Origin: Pseudomonas taiwanensis
Lineage (GTDB): Bacteria; Pseudomonadota; Gammaproteobacteria; Pseudomonadales; Pseudomonadaceae
DNA length: 64,000 nucleotides
Reading direction: 5' to 3'
NCBI RefSeq assembly: GCF_013393345.1
Contig: NZ_QJRF01000070.1
Span: 186,001 to 250,000, forward strand
A program made the translations under genes and the position numbers. The notes under the pieces were generated by a model. That model searched no databases. It was not told the origin of the DNA and saw only the letters and a program-made list of their open reading frames with translations. Every line of letters starts with the position of its first letter. Position 1 is the stretch's first letter. This document shows positions 40,475-50,149 of the stretch, piece after piece.

Positions 40475-40504
40475 AAGGCACCTCGGAAAAGACTGAAAGC
40501 GCGC

Positions 40505-40559
40505 ATTGTATCCCGATTCACCGGCCCGACATCGCGCCTCAACCGGGGCTTGGGTACAA
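40505..40559. promoter_or_regulatory. Candidate divergent -10 elements for rsmI and lpoA
   Basis: TACAAT occurs on the minus strand at 40505-40510 (toward rsmI) and on the plus strand at 40554-40559 (toward lpoA). The -35 boxes are weak. Confidence 0.35.
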
Positions 40560-40594
40560 TCGCACCTTTCTTTAACGAGTATCGGGACCGATAA

Positions 40595-42406
40595 ATGATC
40601 GCTTGCCTGCGTCCGCTCTCCGCCCTCTGCCTCGCTGGCCTGCTGGCTGCCTGCGCCAGTTCGCCCTCGTCCAGCCTTGGCGAACTGCCCCGCACACCCC
40701 AGGCCAGCATCGAGCAACTGCTGCAGCAAGCCAGCCAAGCCGAGCCGGAAGAAGCCGTACTGCTCCGCCTGTCTGCTGCTGACCTTGCGTACAAGCAGCA
40801 GGACATCGGCCGTTCCGCTCGCATCCTGGAGCAGATCCCGCTCGACAGCATGAAACCGGCGCAGCAGATCTTCGCCAGCACCCTGGCCGCGGAACTGGCC
40901 ATGGCCCGCAACCAGCCCAAAAGCGCGCTGAAGGCCCTGAGCCACCCCAGCCTCGACCACCTGGCCGAATTGCCGGTAGAGCAGCAGGTGCGCACGCAAC
41001 TGGTTCGCGCCCGCGCCCTGGAAGCCGACGGCCAGACCCTCGCAGCCGCTCGCGAGCGCGTATTCATCGCCCCGCTGCTGAGTGGTGAAGCCGCCAGCAG
41101 CAACCATGAAGCCATCTGGGCACTGGTTTCCAGCCTCCCGCTCGACCAACTGCAAGGTGGGGGCGACAAGGACCTGGCCGGCTGGCTGGAACTGGCACGC
41201 CTGACCAAGACCTCCTCGACGCTGGAGCAGCAGCAGGCAGCGATCGACAACTGGCGCGCACAGAATCCGGAGCACCCAGCCGCCAAACAGCTCCCCCAAG
41301 CCCTGACCAAGTTGAAGGAAATTGCCGGCCAGCCACTGACCAAGATTGCCCTGCTCCTGCCCCAGGAAGGCCAACTGGCGTCGGTCTCGCGCGCCCTGCG
41401 TGACGGTTTCCTGGCCGCCCATTACCAGGCCGAGCAATCCGGACAGCCGCAACCGTCCATCGAGATCTACGACAGCTCCAAGCTGACCTCCATCGATGAC
41501 TTCTACCGCCAGGCTCAGGCCGATGGCGTGCAACTGGTCGTCGGCCCGCTCGAGAAGCCGCTGGTCAAGCAACTCAGCACCCGCGAGCAACTCCCCATCA
41601 CCACCCTTGCCCTGAACTACAGCGATTCCGGCCAGGAAGCTCCTGCCCAGCTCTTCCAGTTCGGCCTTGCCGCCGAAGACGAAGCCCGCGAGGTCGCCCG
41701 CCGCGCCTGGGCCGATGGCATGCGCAGCGCCGTGGCACTGGTTCCCCGTAGCGAATGGGGCGATCGCGTACTGCGCGCCTTCCAGCAGAGCTGGCAAGCC
41801 GAAGGCGGCCGTCTGATCGCCGCAGAGCACGTCGACCAACCTGTAGCCCTGGCCCAACAGATCGCCGACCTGTTCCAGCTTCGCCAGAGCGAAGCGCGCG
41901 CCAAGCGCCTGCAGGGCACCCTGGGCGTTCCAGTCGCGGCGCAACCAGCGCGTCGCCAGGATGTGGACTTCATCTTCCTCGCCGCAACGCCGCAGCAAGC
42001 CCAGCAGATCAAGCCGACGCTGGCCTTCCAGTACGCTGGCGATGTACCCGTCTACGCCACTTCCCACCTCTATTCGGCGAGCAATGACCCGGCCCAGTAT
42101 CAGGACCTCAACGGCATCCGCTTCTGCGAAACCCCCTGGCTGCTGAACGGCGACGACCCGCTCCGCCAGCAGGTGGGGAGCCAATGGCCACAGGCCGGCG
42201 GCAGCCTGGGCCGCCTCTATGCAATGGGTGCTGACGCCTATCGTCTCGCTCCGCGCCTCGCGCAACTGAAAGCCCTGCCGGAAACCCAGGTGGATGGCCT
42301 TTCGGGCCGCCTCACTCTCAATCCCGCTCGTCGCGTGGAGCGCCAGCTTCCCTGGGCCGAGTTCCGCGACGGCCAGGTCCAGCGCCTGAAAGACAGCGAC
42401 TCTTGA
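40595..42406 (+). CDS. lpoA: LpoA-like outer-membrane lipoprotein activator of PBP1a
   Basis: This 603-residue lipoprotein has a signal peptide with lipobox LLAAC (Cys20). A TPR-like helical domain rich in Ala/Leu/Gln (about 35-250) follows, then a periplasmic-binding-protein-like domain (about 255-590, starting [22 protein letters not shown]). This LppC/LpoA architecture, and the order rsmI-lpoA-yraN-SIS-BON shared with E. coli, support the name. LpoA reaches across the periplasm to stimulate the transpeptidase activity of PBP1a. Its stop overlaps the yraN start. Confidence 0.92.
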   Translation: MIACLRPLSALCLAGLLAACASSPSSSLGELPRTPQASIEQLLQQASQAEPEEAVLLRLSAADLAYKQQDIGRSARILEQIPLDSMKPAQQIFASTLAAELAMARNQPKSALKALSHPSLDHLAELPVEQQVRTQLVRARALEADGQTLAAARERVFIAPLLSGEAASSNHEAIWALVSSLPLDQLQGGGDKDLAGWLELARLTKTSSTLEQQQAAIDNWRAQNPEHPAAKQLPQALTKLKEIAGQPLTKIALLLPQEGQLASVSRALRDGFLAAHYQAEQSGQPQPSIEIYDSSKLTSIDDFYRQAQADGVQLVVGPLEKPLVKQLSTREQLPITTLALNYSDSGQEAPAQLFQFGLAAEDEAREVARRAWADGMRSAVALVPRSEWGDRVLRAFQQSWQAEGGRLIAAEHVDQPVALAQQIADLFQLRQSEARAKRLQGTLGVPVAAQPARRQDVDFIFLAATPQQAQQIKPTLAFQYAGDVPVYATSHLYSASNDPAQYQDLNGIRFCETPWLLNGDDPLRQQVGSQWPQAGGSLGRLYAMGADAYRLAPRLAQLKALPETQVDGLSGRLTLNPARRVERQLPWAEFRDGQVQRLKDSDS

Positions 42407-42771
42407 TTGACCGGCGTGCCCGCGGGCAAGCGGCGGAAGCCCTTGCCCGCGATCATCTCGAAGCCAACGGACTGCGCTTGCTGTCCCAGAACTGGCTGTG
42501 CCGACGCGGCGAGCTCGATCTGGTCATGCTCGACGGCGATACAGTAGTATTCGCCGAAGTCCGCTACCGGCGTCATGCCGGCTGGGGCGGTGCCCTCGAG
42601 AGCGTCGATGTCCGCAAGCGCGAAAAACTGGCATACGCCGCCCAACAGTTCCTCCAGCAGGAATCCCGCTGGGCAAAATACCCTTGTCGATTTGATGTGA
42701 TTGCCGTCCATGCAATGGACGGTGACTCACCCCCGCGACTGACCTGGCTGAAGAATGCCTTCGACACCTGA
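42403..42771 (+). CDS. yraN: YraN family endonuclease-like protein (UPF0102)
   Basis: This 122-residue protein has a restriction-endonuclease-like fold: [20 protein letters not shown], then [23 protein letters not shown] with the D...E.x pattern of the PD-(D/E)xK superfamily (Arg replacing the usual Lys). Function is not established. The start is TTG at 42403, in TTGA overlapping the lpoA stop by 4 bases; no other start leaves the first conserved helix intact. Probably translated by coupling to lpoA. Confidence 0.9.
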   Translation: MIDRRARGQAAEALARDHLEANGLRLLSQNWLCRRGELDLVMLDGDTVVFAEVRYRRHAGWGGALESVDVRKREKLAYAAQQFLQQESRWAKYPCRFDVIAVHAMDGDSPPRLTWLKNAFDT

Positions 42772-42787
42772 TCGGTCGCCCCACTGA

Positions 42788-43920
<1,133 letters not shown>

Positions 43921-43937
43921 CCTTACGGGCAGACATG

Positions 43938-43966
43938 AAAAAGGCGATCCGAGGATCGCCTTTTTT
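43938..43966. terminator. Bidirectional terminator between dolP and sspB
   Basis: Hairpin AAAAAGGCGATCC-GA-GGATCGCCTTTTTT between two converging genes, with A and T tracts on both sides. Confidence 0.92.
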
Positions 43967-43967
43967 A

Positions 43968-44396
43968 TTACTTGACCACTTTGAGGCTGGGACGCCCACT
44001 GGGGCGCGACGGTTCGCCTCCCGAACTCGGCGGCTCGCCACCCGACGGGCCGTCATCCTCCGGTTCCGGATCATCACCAGGCAGCGGGGGCTCCAGATCG
44101 AAGACCATGCCCTGGCCGTTCTCGCGCGCGTAGATGGCCATCACTGCGGCGGAAGGAACGTAGAGGCTGTGGGCAACGCCACCGAAACGGCCTTCGAAGC
44201 TCACCGCCTCGTTGTCCATGTGGAGATGGCGCACCGCACTCGGGGAAACGTTGAGCACGATCTGGCCATCATTGGCGTAGCCGGGCGGAACCCGCACGCC
44301 GACGTGCTCAGCATTGACCAACAGGTGCGGGGTGCAATCGTTGTCGACGATCCACTCGTAGAGGGCACGGACGAGGTAGGGACGACTGGAATTCAT
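43968..44396 (-). CDS. sspB: SspB, ClpXP specificity adaptor for ssrA-tagged proteins
   Basis: This 142-residue protein has the SspB core (1-105: RPYLVRALYEWIVDNDCTPHLLVNA, IVLNVSPSAVRHL, FGGVAHSLYVPSAAVMAIYARENGQGMVF). A long acidic, Pro/Gly/Ser-rich linker follows, ending with the ClpX-binding tail RPSLKVVK. It delivers ssrA-tagged, stalled-ribosome products to ClpXP. ATG at 44396 begins the conserved core. It follows sspA by 10 bases. Confidence 0.97.
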   Translation of the reverse strand: MNSSRPYLVRALYEWIVDNDCTPHLLVNAEHVGVRVPPGYANDGQIVLNVSPSAVRHLHMDNEAVSFEGRFGGVAHSLYVPSAAVMAIYARENGQGMVFDLEPPLPGDDPEPEDDGPSGGEPPSSGGEPSRPSGRPSLKVVK

Positions 44397-44406
44397 CTTG
44401 GTCTCC

Positions 44407-45024
44407 TCAGCGCATGTCGCGTTCGGCGGCGGATAGGCTGGACTGGAAGGAGTCACGAGCAAACGCGCGCTCCATGTAGTCCAGAAGAGGCTTGGCCGGC
44501 CGCGGCAACTCGATGCCCAGCAGGGGAAGGCGCCAGAGAATCGGCAGCAGGCAGCAATCCACCAGACTGAAATCTTCGCTTAGAAAATATGGCTTGTCCG
44601 CAAATAGCGGCGATACGCCGGTCAGGCTCTCACGCAGCTCCTTGCGCGCGACGGCCTTGTCGGCCTCCTTGTTACGCGAATCGAGGATGCGATCTACCAG
44701 CGAACACCAGTCACGCTGCACGCGATGTATGAGCAGGCGGGTATTGGCGCGCGCCACGGGATAGACCGGCAGCAGCGGAGGATGGGGGTAACGCTCTTCC
44801 AGGTACTCCATTACGACCGTGGACTCGTAAAGCGCCAGGTCCCGATCAACCAGGGTCGGAACGCTGCCGTACGGATTGACCTCGGCCAGCTTGGGCGGGC
44901 AACGGCCCGGCTCGACATTGATGATCTCGGCGGCGACGCCCTTCTCGGCGAGCACGATACGCACACGATGGGAGTAGTGGTCGGCGGGGTCGGAGTAACA
45001 GGCCAGCCTGTTGGTGACGGCCAT
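44407..45024 (-). CDS. sspA: SspA, stringent starvation protein A
   Basis: This 205-residue GST-fold protein ([23 protein letters not shown] at the N-terminus; [21 protein letters not shown]) lacks GST activity. It binds RNA polymerase and alters transcription in stationary phase and virulence. GGAGG precedes the ATG. A strong terminator lies only 37 bases upstream, with no room for a full promoter between, so expression probably uses read-through or a promoter upstream of that hairpin. Confidence 0.96.
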   Translation of the reverse strand: MAVTNRLACYSDPADHYSHRVRIVLAEKGVAAEIINVEPGRCPPKLAEVNPYGSVPTLVDRDLALYESTVVMEYLEERYPHPPLLPVYPVARANTRLLIHRVQRDWCSLVDRILDSRNKEADKAVARKELRESLTGVSPLFADKPYFLSEDFSLVDCCLLPILWRLPLLGIELPRPAKPLLDYMERAFARDSFQSSLSAAERDMR

Positions 45025-45060
45025 TGCGTCCTCCTCACATTGGAAAATTCAGGGGCAGAA

Positions 45061-45093
45061 AGAAGCGCGCGCCCAATAAGGGCGCGCGCTTCT
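45061..45093. terminator. Terminator hairpin after petABC
   Basis: Hairpin GAAGCGCGCGCCC-AATAA-GGGCGCGCGCTTC is followed on the minus strand by TTCTTTCT. It separates petC from sspA. Confidence 0.85.
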
Positions 45094-45113
45094 TGCAACA
45101 GTGCAGCAGTGTA

Positions 45114-45896
45114 TCAGTGCACGTCCTTCCAGTACTCGCGCTTGAGCAGGTAGGCGAACACGAAGAAGAACGCCAGATACAGCAGTACGTAGGCACCGAT
45201 GCGCTGGCTTTCCAGCTTGACCGGGTTGGCGGAGTACGCGAGGAAGGTCACCAGGTTCTGGACCTTCTCATCGAACTCAGCTTCGGTCAGCTTGCCGGTC
45301 TTCGGTACTACGGTCAGCTGATCACAGGCTTCATGGGTCAGCGGCGCACCCGTCAGCGGATCGAACTGCTTCTTGCCGTCCTCAACCGCTTGAACCTGCT
45401 TGCAACCAACGATCTGACGACCTTGCAGGCTGACCAGGACGTTCGGCATGCCGACGTTCGGGAAGACCTTGTTGTTCACGCCCCACGGACGCGCAGGATC
45501 TTCATAGAACGAACGCAGGTAGCTGTACAGCCAGTCGGTGCCACGCACGCGGGCAACCAGGGTCAGGTCCGGCGGTGCAGCGCCGAACCAGGTCTTGGCG
45601 TCCTGCGGCTGCATGCCGATCTTCATGTGATCGCCGATCTTGGCACCGGTGAGTACCAGGTTCTGCAGCATGAGGTCTTCCGGAATGCCCAGGTCCTTGC
45701 CCACACGCTCATAGCGCTGGAACTTGGCACTGTGGCAGCCCATGCAGTAGTTCGCGAAGGTACGCGCGCCGTCCTGCATGGCAGCCTTGTCGGTCACGTC
45801 GATATCGACCTTGTCCAGATGCACATCATGACCACCGGCGGCGAAGGAAAGAGCCGGCAGTGCAGCGAAAACAAATGCAGCAAATAGCTTTTTCAT
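45114..45896 (-). CDS. petC: Cytochrome c1 of the bc1 complex
   Basis: This 260-residue protein has a signal peptide (1-20), haem attachment site CMGCH (51-55), the axial Met in a later Pro-rich region (VFPNVGMPNVL) and a C-terminal transmembrane anchor (RIGAYVLLYLAFFFVFAYLLKREYW). It passes electrons from the Rieske protein to soluble cytochrome c. Its ATG shares the last base of the petB stop. Confidence 0.97.
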   Translation of the reverse strand: MKKLFAAFVFAALPALSFAAGGHDVHLDKVDIDVTDKAAMQDGARTFANYCMGCHSAKFQRYERVGKDLGIPEDLMLQNLVLTGAKIGDHMKIGMQPQDAKTWFGAAPPDLTLVARVRGTDWLYSYLRSFYEDPARPWGVNNKVFPNVGMPNVLVSLQGRQIVGCKQVQAVEDGKKQFDPLTGAPLTHEACDQLTVVPKTGKLTEAEFDEKVQNLVTFLAYSANPVKLESQRIGAYVLLYLAFFFVFAYLLKREYWKDVH

Positions 45897-47107
45897 CAGC
45901 CTGTCACCCTTTCCGGTACCGGTTTGGTTTTTTCCATCCTTGTGTAGAACGGCATCAGGATGAAGTACGCGAAGTACAGGATGGTGCAGACCTGGGACAG
46001 CAGGGTACGGCCCGGAGTCGGAGCCAGAACACCCAGTACGCCCAGGATGACGAAGGAGATGCAGAACACCAGCAGCCAGATCTTGCTCAGCCAGCCTTTG
46101 TAGCGCATGGACTTCACCGGGCTACGGTCCAGCCACGGCAGCACGAACAGCACGGCGATCGCAGCACCCATGGCGATAACGCCGAGGAGCTTGTCCGGTA
46201 CCGCACGGAGGATCGCGTAGAACGGAGTGAAGTACCAAACCGGTGCGATGTGCTCAGGAGTCTTGAACGGGTTGGCCTGTTCGAAGTTCGGCTTCTCGAG
46301 GAAGTAACCACCCATTTCCGGGAAGAAGAACACCACGAAGCAGAACACGAAGAGGAACACCACCACGCCGACGATATCTTTCACGGAGTAGTAGGGGTGG
46401 AACGCGATACCGTCGAGCGGAATGCCGTTCTCGTCCTTCTTCTTCTTGATGTCCACGCCGTCCGGGTTGTTCGAACCCACTTCGTGCAGGGCCAGGATGT
46501 GCAGCACAACCAGGCCAAGCAGCACGATCGGCAGGGCGATCACGTGCAGCGCGAAGAAGCGGTTCAGGGTGATGCCGGAAATCAGGTAGTCACCACGGAT
46601 CCACTGAGTCAGGTCATCGCCCACGACAGGGATGGCGCCGAACAGCGAGATGATCACCTGGGCACCCCAGTAGGACATCTGGCCCCAGGGCAGCAGGTAG
46701 CCCATGAAGGCCTCGGCCATCAGGGCGAGGTAGATCAGCATGCCGAAGATCCACACCAGCTCACGCGGCTTCTGGTAGGAGCCGTAGAGCAGACCGCGGA
46801 ACATGTGCAGGTAGACAACGATGAAGAACGCCGATGCACCGGTGGAGTGCAGGTAGCGAATGATCCAGCCGTACTCCACGTCGCGCATGATGTACTCGAC
46901 GGACGCAAAGGCTTCTTCGGCGGACGGAGTGAAGCTCATGGTCAGCCAGATGCCGGTGAGGATCTGGTTTACCAGTACCAGCAGTGCCAGCGAACCGAAG
47001 AAGTAGAAGAAGTTGAAGTTCTTCGGCGCGTAGTACTTGCTCAGATGGTCTTCCCACATCTTGGTCGCGGGGAAGCGCGCATCGACCCATTCCATGAATT
47101 TGCTCAT
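45896..47107 (-). CDS. petB: Cytochrome b of the bc1 complex
   Basis: This 403-residue, eight-helix protein carries haems bL and bH (paired His in helices B and D: YLHSTGASAFFIVVYLHMFR and FALHVIALPIVLLGLVVLH) and the Qo-site motif PEWY-like APVWYFTPFYAILRA. It forms the quinol oxidation and quinone reduction sites. It begins in the last base of petA's stop. Confidence 0.97.
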   Translation of the reverse strand: MSKFMEWVDARFPATKMWEDHLSKYYAPKNFNFFYFFGSLALLVLVNQILTGIWLTMSFTPSAEEAFASVEYIMRDVEYGWIIRYLHSTGASAFFIVVYLHMFRGLLYGSYQKPRELVWIFGMLIYLALMAEAFMGYLLPWGQMSYWGAQVIISLFGAIPVVGDDLTQWIRGDYLISGITLNRFFALHVIALPIVLLGLVVLHILALHEVGSNNPDGVDIKKKKDENGIPLDGIAFHPYYSVKDIVGVVVFLFVFCFVVFFFPEMGGYFLEKPNFEQANPFKTPEHIAPVWYFTPFYAILRAVPDKLLGVIAMGAAIAVLFVLPWLDRSPVKSMRYKGWLSKIWLLVFCISFVILGVLGVLAPTPGRTLLSQVCTILYFAYFILMPFYTRMEKTKPVPERVTG

Positions 47108-47700
47108 CAGGCCTTCTCCTGGTCCACACCGACGATGATGACGTCATCCGTCTCATACGAGTACGGCGGCACCGGCAGGTTGATCGGCGCGGGTTGCGCC
47201 TTGTAGACACGGCCGGCGAGGTCGTAGCGAGAGCCATGGCAGGGGCAGAAGTAGCCACCAACCCACTCGGAACCCAGGTCAGCCGGGGCAACTTCCGGGC
47301 GGAAGGACGGCGAGCAGCCCAGGTGGGTGCAGATACCGACCAGTACCAGGATTTCCGGCTTGATCGAACGGCTGACCGGGTCCACATAGGTCGGTTGAAC
47401 CGATGCCTTGGACTCAGGGTCTGCCATGCGGTCGTGGATCTTCGGCAGGTTCGCCAGGATCTCTTCGGTACGACGCACGATGAACACCGGCTGACCACGC
47501 CATTCGGCAATGATCTGCTGGCCTGCCTCGACCTTGCTTATATTCACCTTGACCGGTGCACCCGCGGCCTTGGCCTTGGCACTGGGCAGCCATGACCCCA
47601 CGAACGGGACCGCAGCCCCCACCGCTCCCGCCGCACCAACCACGGACGTGGCCGCTACGAGGAAGCGACGCCGGCCTGCATTCACGCCGTCATTGCTCAT
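47107..47700 (-). CDS. petA: Rieske iron-sulfur protein of the bc1 complex
   Basis: This 197-residue protein has a twin-arginine (Tat) signal-anchor (GRRRFLVAATSVVGAAGAV, 9-27), which implies export folded with its cluster, and the [2Fe-2S] ligands CTHLGC (124-129) and CPCHGS (152-157). It takes electrons from ubiquinol at the Qo site. It is the first gene of petABC, with a promoter at 47784-47812. Confidence 0.98.
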   Translation of the reverse strand: MSNDGVNAGRRRFLVAATSVVGAAGAVGAAVPFVGSWLPSAKAKAAGAPVKVNISKVEAGQQIIAEWRGQPVFIVRRTEEILANLPKIHDRMADPESKASVQPTYVDPVSRSIKPEILVLVGICTHLGCSPSFRPEVAPADLGSEWVGGYFCPCHGSRYDLAGRVYKAQPAPINLPVPPYSYETDDVIIVGVDQEKA

Positions 47701-47783
47701 TCAGTCGTCTCCCATCAGCTTCTGTGGCCTGTTGTTCAGGCCTCTACTAAGTAAAAAATCGAGCCGCGCAAAAAATTCGCCAA

Positions 47784-47812
47784 ATGGTAAAGAAAAGCCC
47801 CTTACCTGACAA
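47784..47812 (-). promoter_or_regulatory. Sigma70 promoter of petABC
   Basis: On the minus strand TTGTCA (47807-47812) and TACCAT (47784-47789) are separated by 17 bases, about 85 bases upstream of petA and downstream of the rpsI terminator. Confidence 0.65.
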
Positions 47813-47905
47813 GGTAATAGCCGGATACAAATAGTCCGAAAGCCTTGATTGGCGGGGGATTCGCACGTGCGACAAGCTGTCGCACGGACAAAATCTTCGC
47901 GCATA

Positions 47906-47942
47906 AAAAAACGCCCAGCTCCGAAGAAACTGGGCGTTTTTC
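47906..47942 (-). terminator. Rho-independent terminator of rplM-rpsI
   Basis: On the minus strand AAAACGCCCAG pairs with CTGGGCGTTTT, followed by a T tract, 12 bases after the rpsI stop. Confidence 0.92.
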
Positions 47943-47954
47943 GCAAGCGTTGAA

Positions 47955-48347
47955 TTAACGCTTGGAGTACTGCGGACGCTTACGCGCTTTACGCAGACCG
48001 ACTTTCTTACGTTCAACTTCGCGAGCATCGCGAGTTACGTAGCCGGCCTTACGCAGCGGGCTGCGCAGGGTCTCGTCGTATTCGATCAGGGCGCGGGTGA
48101 TGCCGTGGCGGATAGCACCGGCCTGACCGCTTACACCACCGCCAACGACGGTAACGTAGATGTCGAACTTCTCGACAGTCTCGGTCAGCTCCAGCGGCTG
48201 ACGCACGACCATGCGAGCGGTTTCGCGGCCGAAGAAGGTATCCAGGCTGCGGTTGTTGATGGAAATCTTGCCAGTGCCCGGACGCAGGAAGACGCGAGCG
48301 GTAGCAGTCTTACGACGGCCGGTGCCGTAATTTTGAGTCGCCGACAT
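47955..48347 (-). CDS. rpsI: 30S ribosomal protein S9
   Basis: This 130-residue protein starts [24 protein letters not shown] and ends [11 protein letters not shown], both typical of S9; the basic C-terminal tail contacts P-site tRNA. It follows rplM by 15 bases, the universal bacterial order. Confidence 0.99.
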   Translation of the reverse strand: MSATQNYGTGRRKTATARVFLRPGTGKISINNRSLDTFFGRETARMVVRQPLELTETVEKFDIYVTVVGGGVSGQAGAIRHGITRALIEYDETLRSPLRKAGYVTRDAREVERKKVGLRKARKRPQYSKR

Positions 48348-48362
48348 AATGAACTTATCCCG

Positions 48363-48791
48363 TTAAATCTTCAGTTCTTGGGGCTGCTGAGCGGTGTGCG
48401 GGTGAACAGCACCCTTGTACACCTTCAGCTTGCGATACATGTCGCGGCCCAGCGGGTTCTTCGGCAGCATGCCTTTAACCGCGGTCTCGATCACGCGCTC
48501 AGGGGCCTTGGCAATCAGCTTCTCGAAGTTGATTTCCTTGATGCCACCCGGGAAACCGGAGTGCGAGTAGTACATCTTGTCGGTGGTCTTGGCACCGGTA
48601 ACACGAACCTGCTCGGCATTGATCACGACGATGTAGTCGCCGGTGTCAACGTGAGGGGTGTATTCGGGCTTGTGCTTGCCACGCAGACGGCTGGCAATTT
48701 CGGTGGCCAGACGACCCAGGGTCTGACCTGCAGCGTCGACGACGTACCAGTCGCGCTTAACAGTTTCCGGTTTTGCAGTAAAAGTCTTCAT
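48363..48791 (-). CDS. rplM: 50S ribosomal protein L13
   Basis: This 142-residue protein starts [22 protein letters not shown] and contains the L13 signature around [23 protein letters not shown]13 binds 23S rRNA early in assembly and in E. coli represses its own operon by binding the leader. A small hairpin sits just before the ribosome-binding site here. Confidence 0.99.
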   Translation of the reverse strand: MKTFTAKPETVKRDWYVVDAAGQTLGRLATEIASRLRGKHKPEYTPHVDTGDYIVVINAEQVRVTGAKTTDKMYYSHSGFPGGIKEINFEKLIAKAPERVIETAVKGMLPKNPLGRDMYRKLKVYKGAVHPHTAQQPQELKI

Positions 48792-48832
48792 TCGCTATAG
48801 CCTCAGGGGCCGCCCTGAAAATAAGACGGCGG

Positions 48833-48861
48833 ATCTTACTGAATAGTGCTCGCCCTGACAA
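48833..48861 (-). promoter_or_regulatory. Sigma70 promoter of rplM-rpsI
   Basis: On the minus strand TTGTCA (48856-48861) and TAAGAT (48833-48838) are separated by 17 bases, giving a leader of about 35 bases. A CAGGG/CCCTG hairpin at 48804-48817 in that leader abuts the GAGG before the ATG and could serve L13 autoregulation. Confidence 0.7.
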
Positions 48862-48936
48862 GTCAGGGACAGCCGGAAACAGACGCTATCGGGGGCTCGG
48901 GTCAGCGCGTCCGCTACGGCAAAAGGTTTTTCGGCG

Positions 48937-48980
48937 GGCTAGGCATCCCCACCTTCCTTCTTCGCAGGCTAGGCATCCCC
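48937..48980. repeat. Direct repeat GGCTAGGCATCCCC
   Basis: Identical 14-base copies at 48937-48950 and 48967-48980 are separated by 16 bases, in the gap between rplM and the aldo/keto reductase. Each is flanked by similar CGGCGG/TTCGCA context. Confidence 0.8.
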
Positions 48981-49066
48981 GCAAAGAAAGCCGCGGAATT
49001 ATGCCGATTGCAGGAAAAATTTCAACCTGATTTCATGCATCCTTTACAAAAACGCAGGAGGCAGCG

Positions 49067-50104
49067 ATGGAATACCGCCAACTTGGCCGCACTGATCTCA
49101 AGGTCAGCAGCCTTTGCCTGGGCACCATGACCTGGGGCGAGCAGAACACCGAGTCGGAAGCCTTCGCCCAGATCGAACGCGCCAAAGGCTACGGCATCAA
49201 TTTCATGGACACGGCGGAGATGTATCCGGTACCACCCCGCGCGGAAACCTACAGCGCCACCGAAACCATCATCGGCAACTGGTTCGCCAGGCATCGCGAC
49301 CGCGCCAACTGGGTGCTGGCGAGCAAGGTGGCCGGACCGGGAAATGGCATCAGCCATATCCGCGGCGGCAACCTCAAACACAATCGCCAGCACATCACCG
49401 CGGCGCTGGATGCCAGCCTCAAGCGCCTGCAGACGGACTGGATCGACCTCTACCAGCTGCACTGGCCCGAGCGCAGCACCAACTTCTTCGGTCAGCTCGG
49501 CTACGAGCACAAGGAGGAAACGTTCACCTCCCTGCAGGAAACCCTCGAAGTGCTCGGTGAGCAGGTCAAGGCGGGCAAGATCCGCCATATCGGCCTGTCC
49601 AACGAAACGCCTTGGGGCACCATGAAGTTCCTACAGCTCGCCGATCAGCTTGGCCTGCCACGCACTGTTTCCATCCAGAACCCCTACAACCTGCTCAACC
49701 GCAGCTTCGAAGTGGGCCTGGCCGAAGTGGCGATGCGTGAGCAATGCGGTCTGCTGGCCTATTCGCCCATGGCATTCGGCATGCTCTCCGGCAAATACGA
49801 GAACGGCGCACGGCCAGCCAATGCCCGGATCACCCTGTTCAGCCGCTTCACCCGCTACACCAACCCGCAGTCCCAGGCAGCCTGCTCGCGCTATGTGCAA
49901 CTCGCCCGGGAACACGGCCTGGACCCTGCACAAATGGCGCTGGCCTTCGTTACCGCGCAGCCCTTCGTGACCAGCAACATCATTGGCGCCACCTCCCTTG
50001 AGCAACTGGAGGCGAACCTGCGCAGTGCCGAGCTGACCCTGTCCGAAGATGTACTGGAAGGTATTGCCGCCATCCACAGGGACCAGCCGAATCCGGCCCC
50101 CTGA
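49067..50104 (+). CDS. Aldo/keto reductase (Tas-like, NADPH-dependent)
   Basis: This 345-residue TIM-barrel oxidoreductase begins MEYRQLGRTDLKVSSLCLGTMTWGEQ, a typical Tas start. The catalytic set is visible: Asp48 and Tyr53 in NFMDTAEMYPV, Lys in VLASKVAG and His in YQLHWPER. The physiological substrate is unknown; E. coli Tas was found by suppression of tyrosine auxotrophy in starving cells. AGGAG precedes the ATG, and a strong terminator follows. Confidence 0.93.
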   Translation: MEYRQLGRTDLKVSSLCLGTMTWGEQNTESEAFAQIERAKGYGINFMDTAEMYPVPPRAETYSATETIIGNWFARHRDRANWVLASKVAGPGNGISHIRGGNLKHNRQHITAALDASLKRLQTDWIDLYQLHWPERSTNFFGQLGYEHKEETFTSLQETLEVLGEQVKAGKIRHIGLSNETPWGTMKFLQLADQLGLPRTVSIQNPYNLLNRSFEVGLAEVAMREQCGLLAYSPMAFGMLSGKYENGARPANARITLFSRFTRYTNPQSQAACSRYVQLAREHGLDPAQMALAFVTAQPFVTSNIIGATSLEQLEANLRSAELTLSEDVLEGIAAIHRDQPNPAP

Positions 50105-50111
50105 GAACGAG

Positions 50112-50140
50112 AAAGCCCGGCAATTGCCGGGCTTTTTTTT
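50112..50140. terminator. Bidirectional terminator after the aldo/keto reductase
   Basis: Hairpin AAAGCCCGGCAATTGCCGGGCTTT followed by a run of eight T, between converging genes. Confidence 0.93.
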
Positions 50141-50149
50141 GCAAGGGAC

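Noticed and set aside
40475-42265. 597-codon upstream extension of the rsmI frame
   Set aside because: It runs antisense through lpoA, shows no family similarity, and a GTG with a good ribosome-binding site starts rsmI at 40474.
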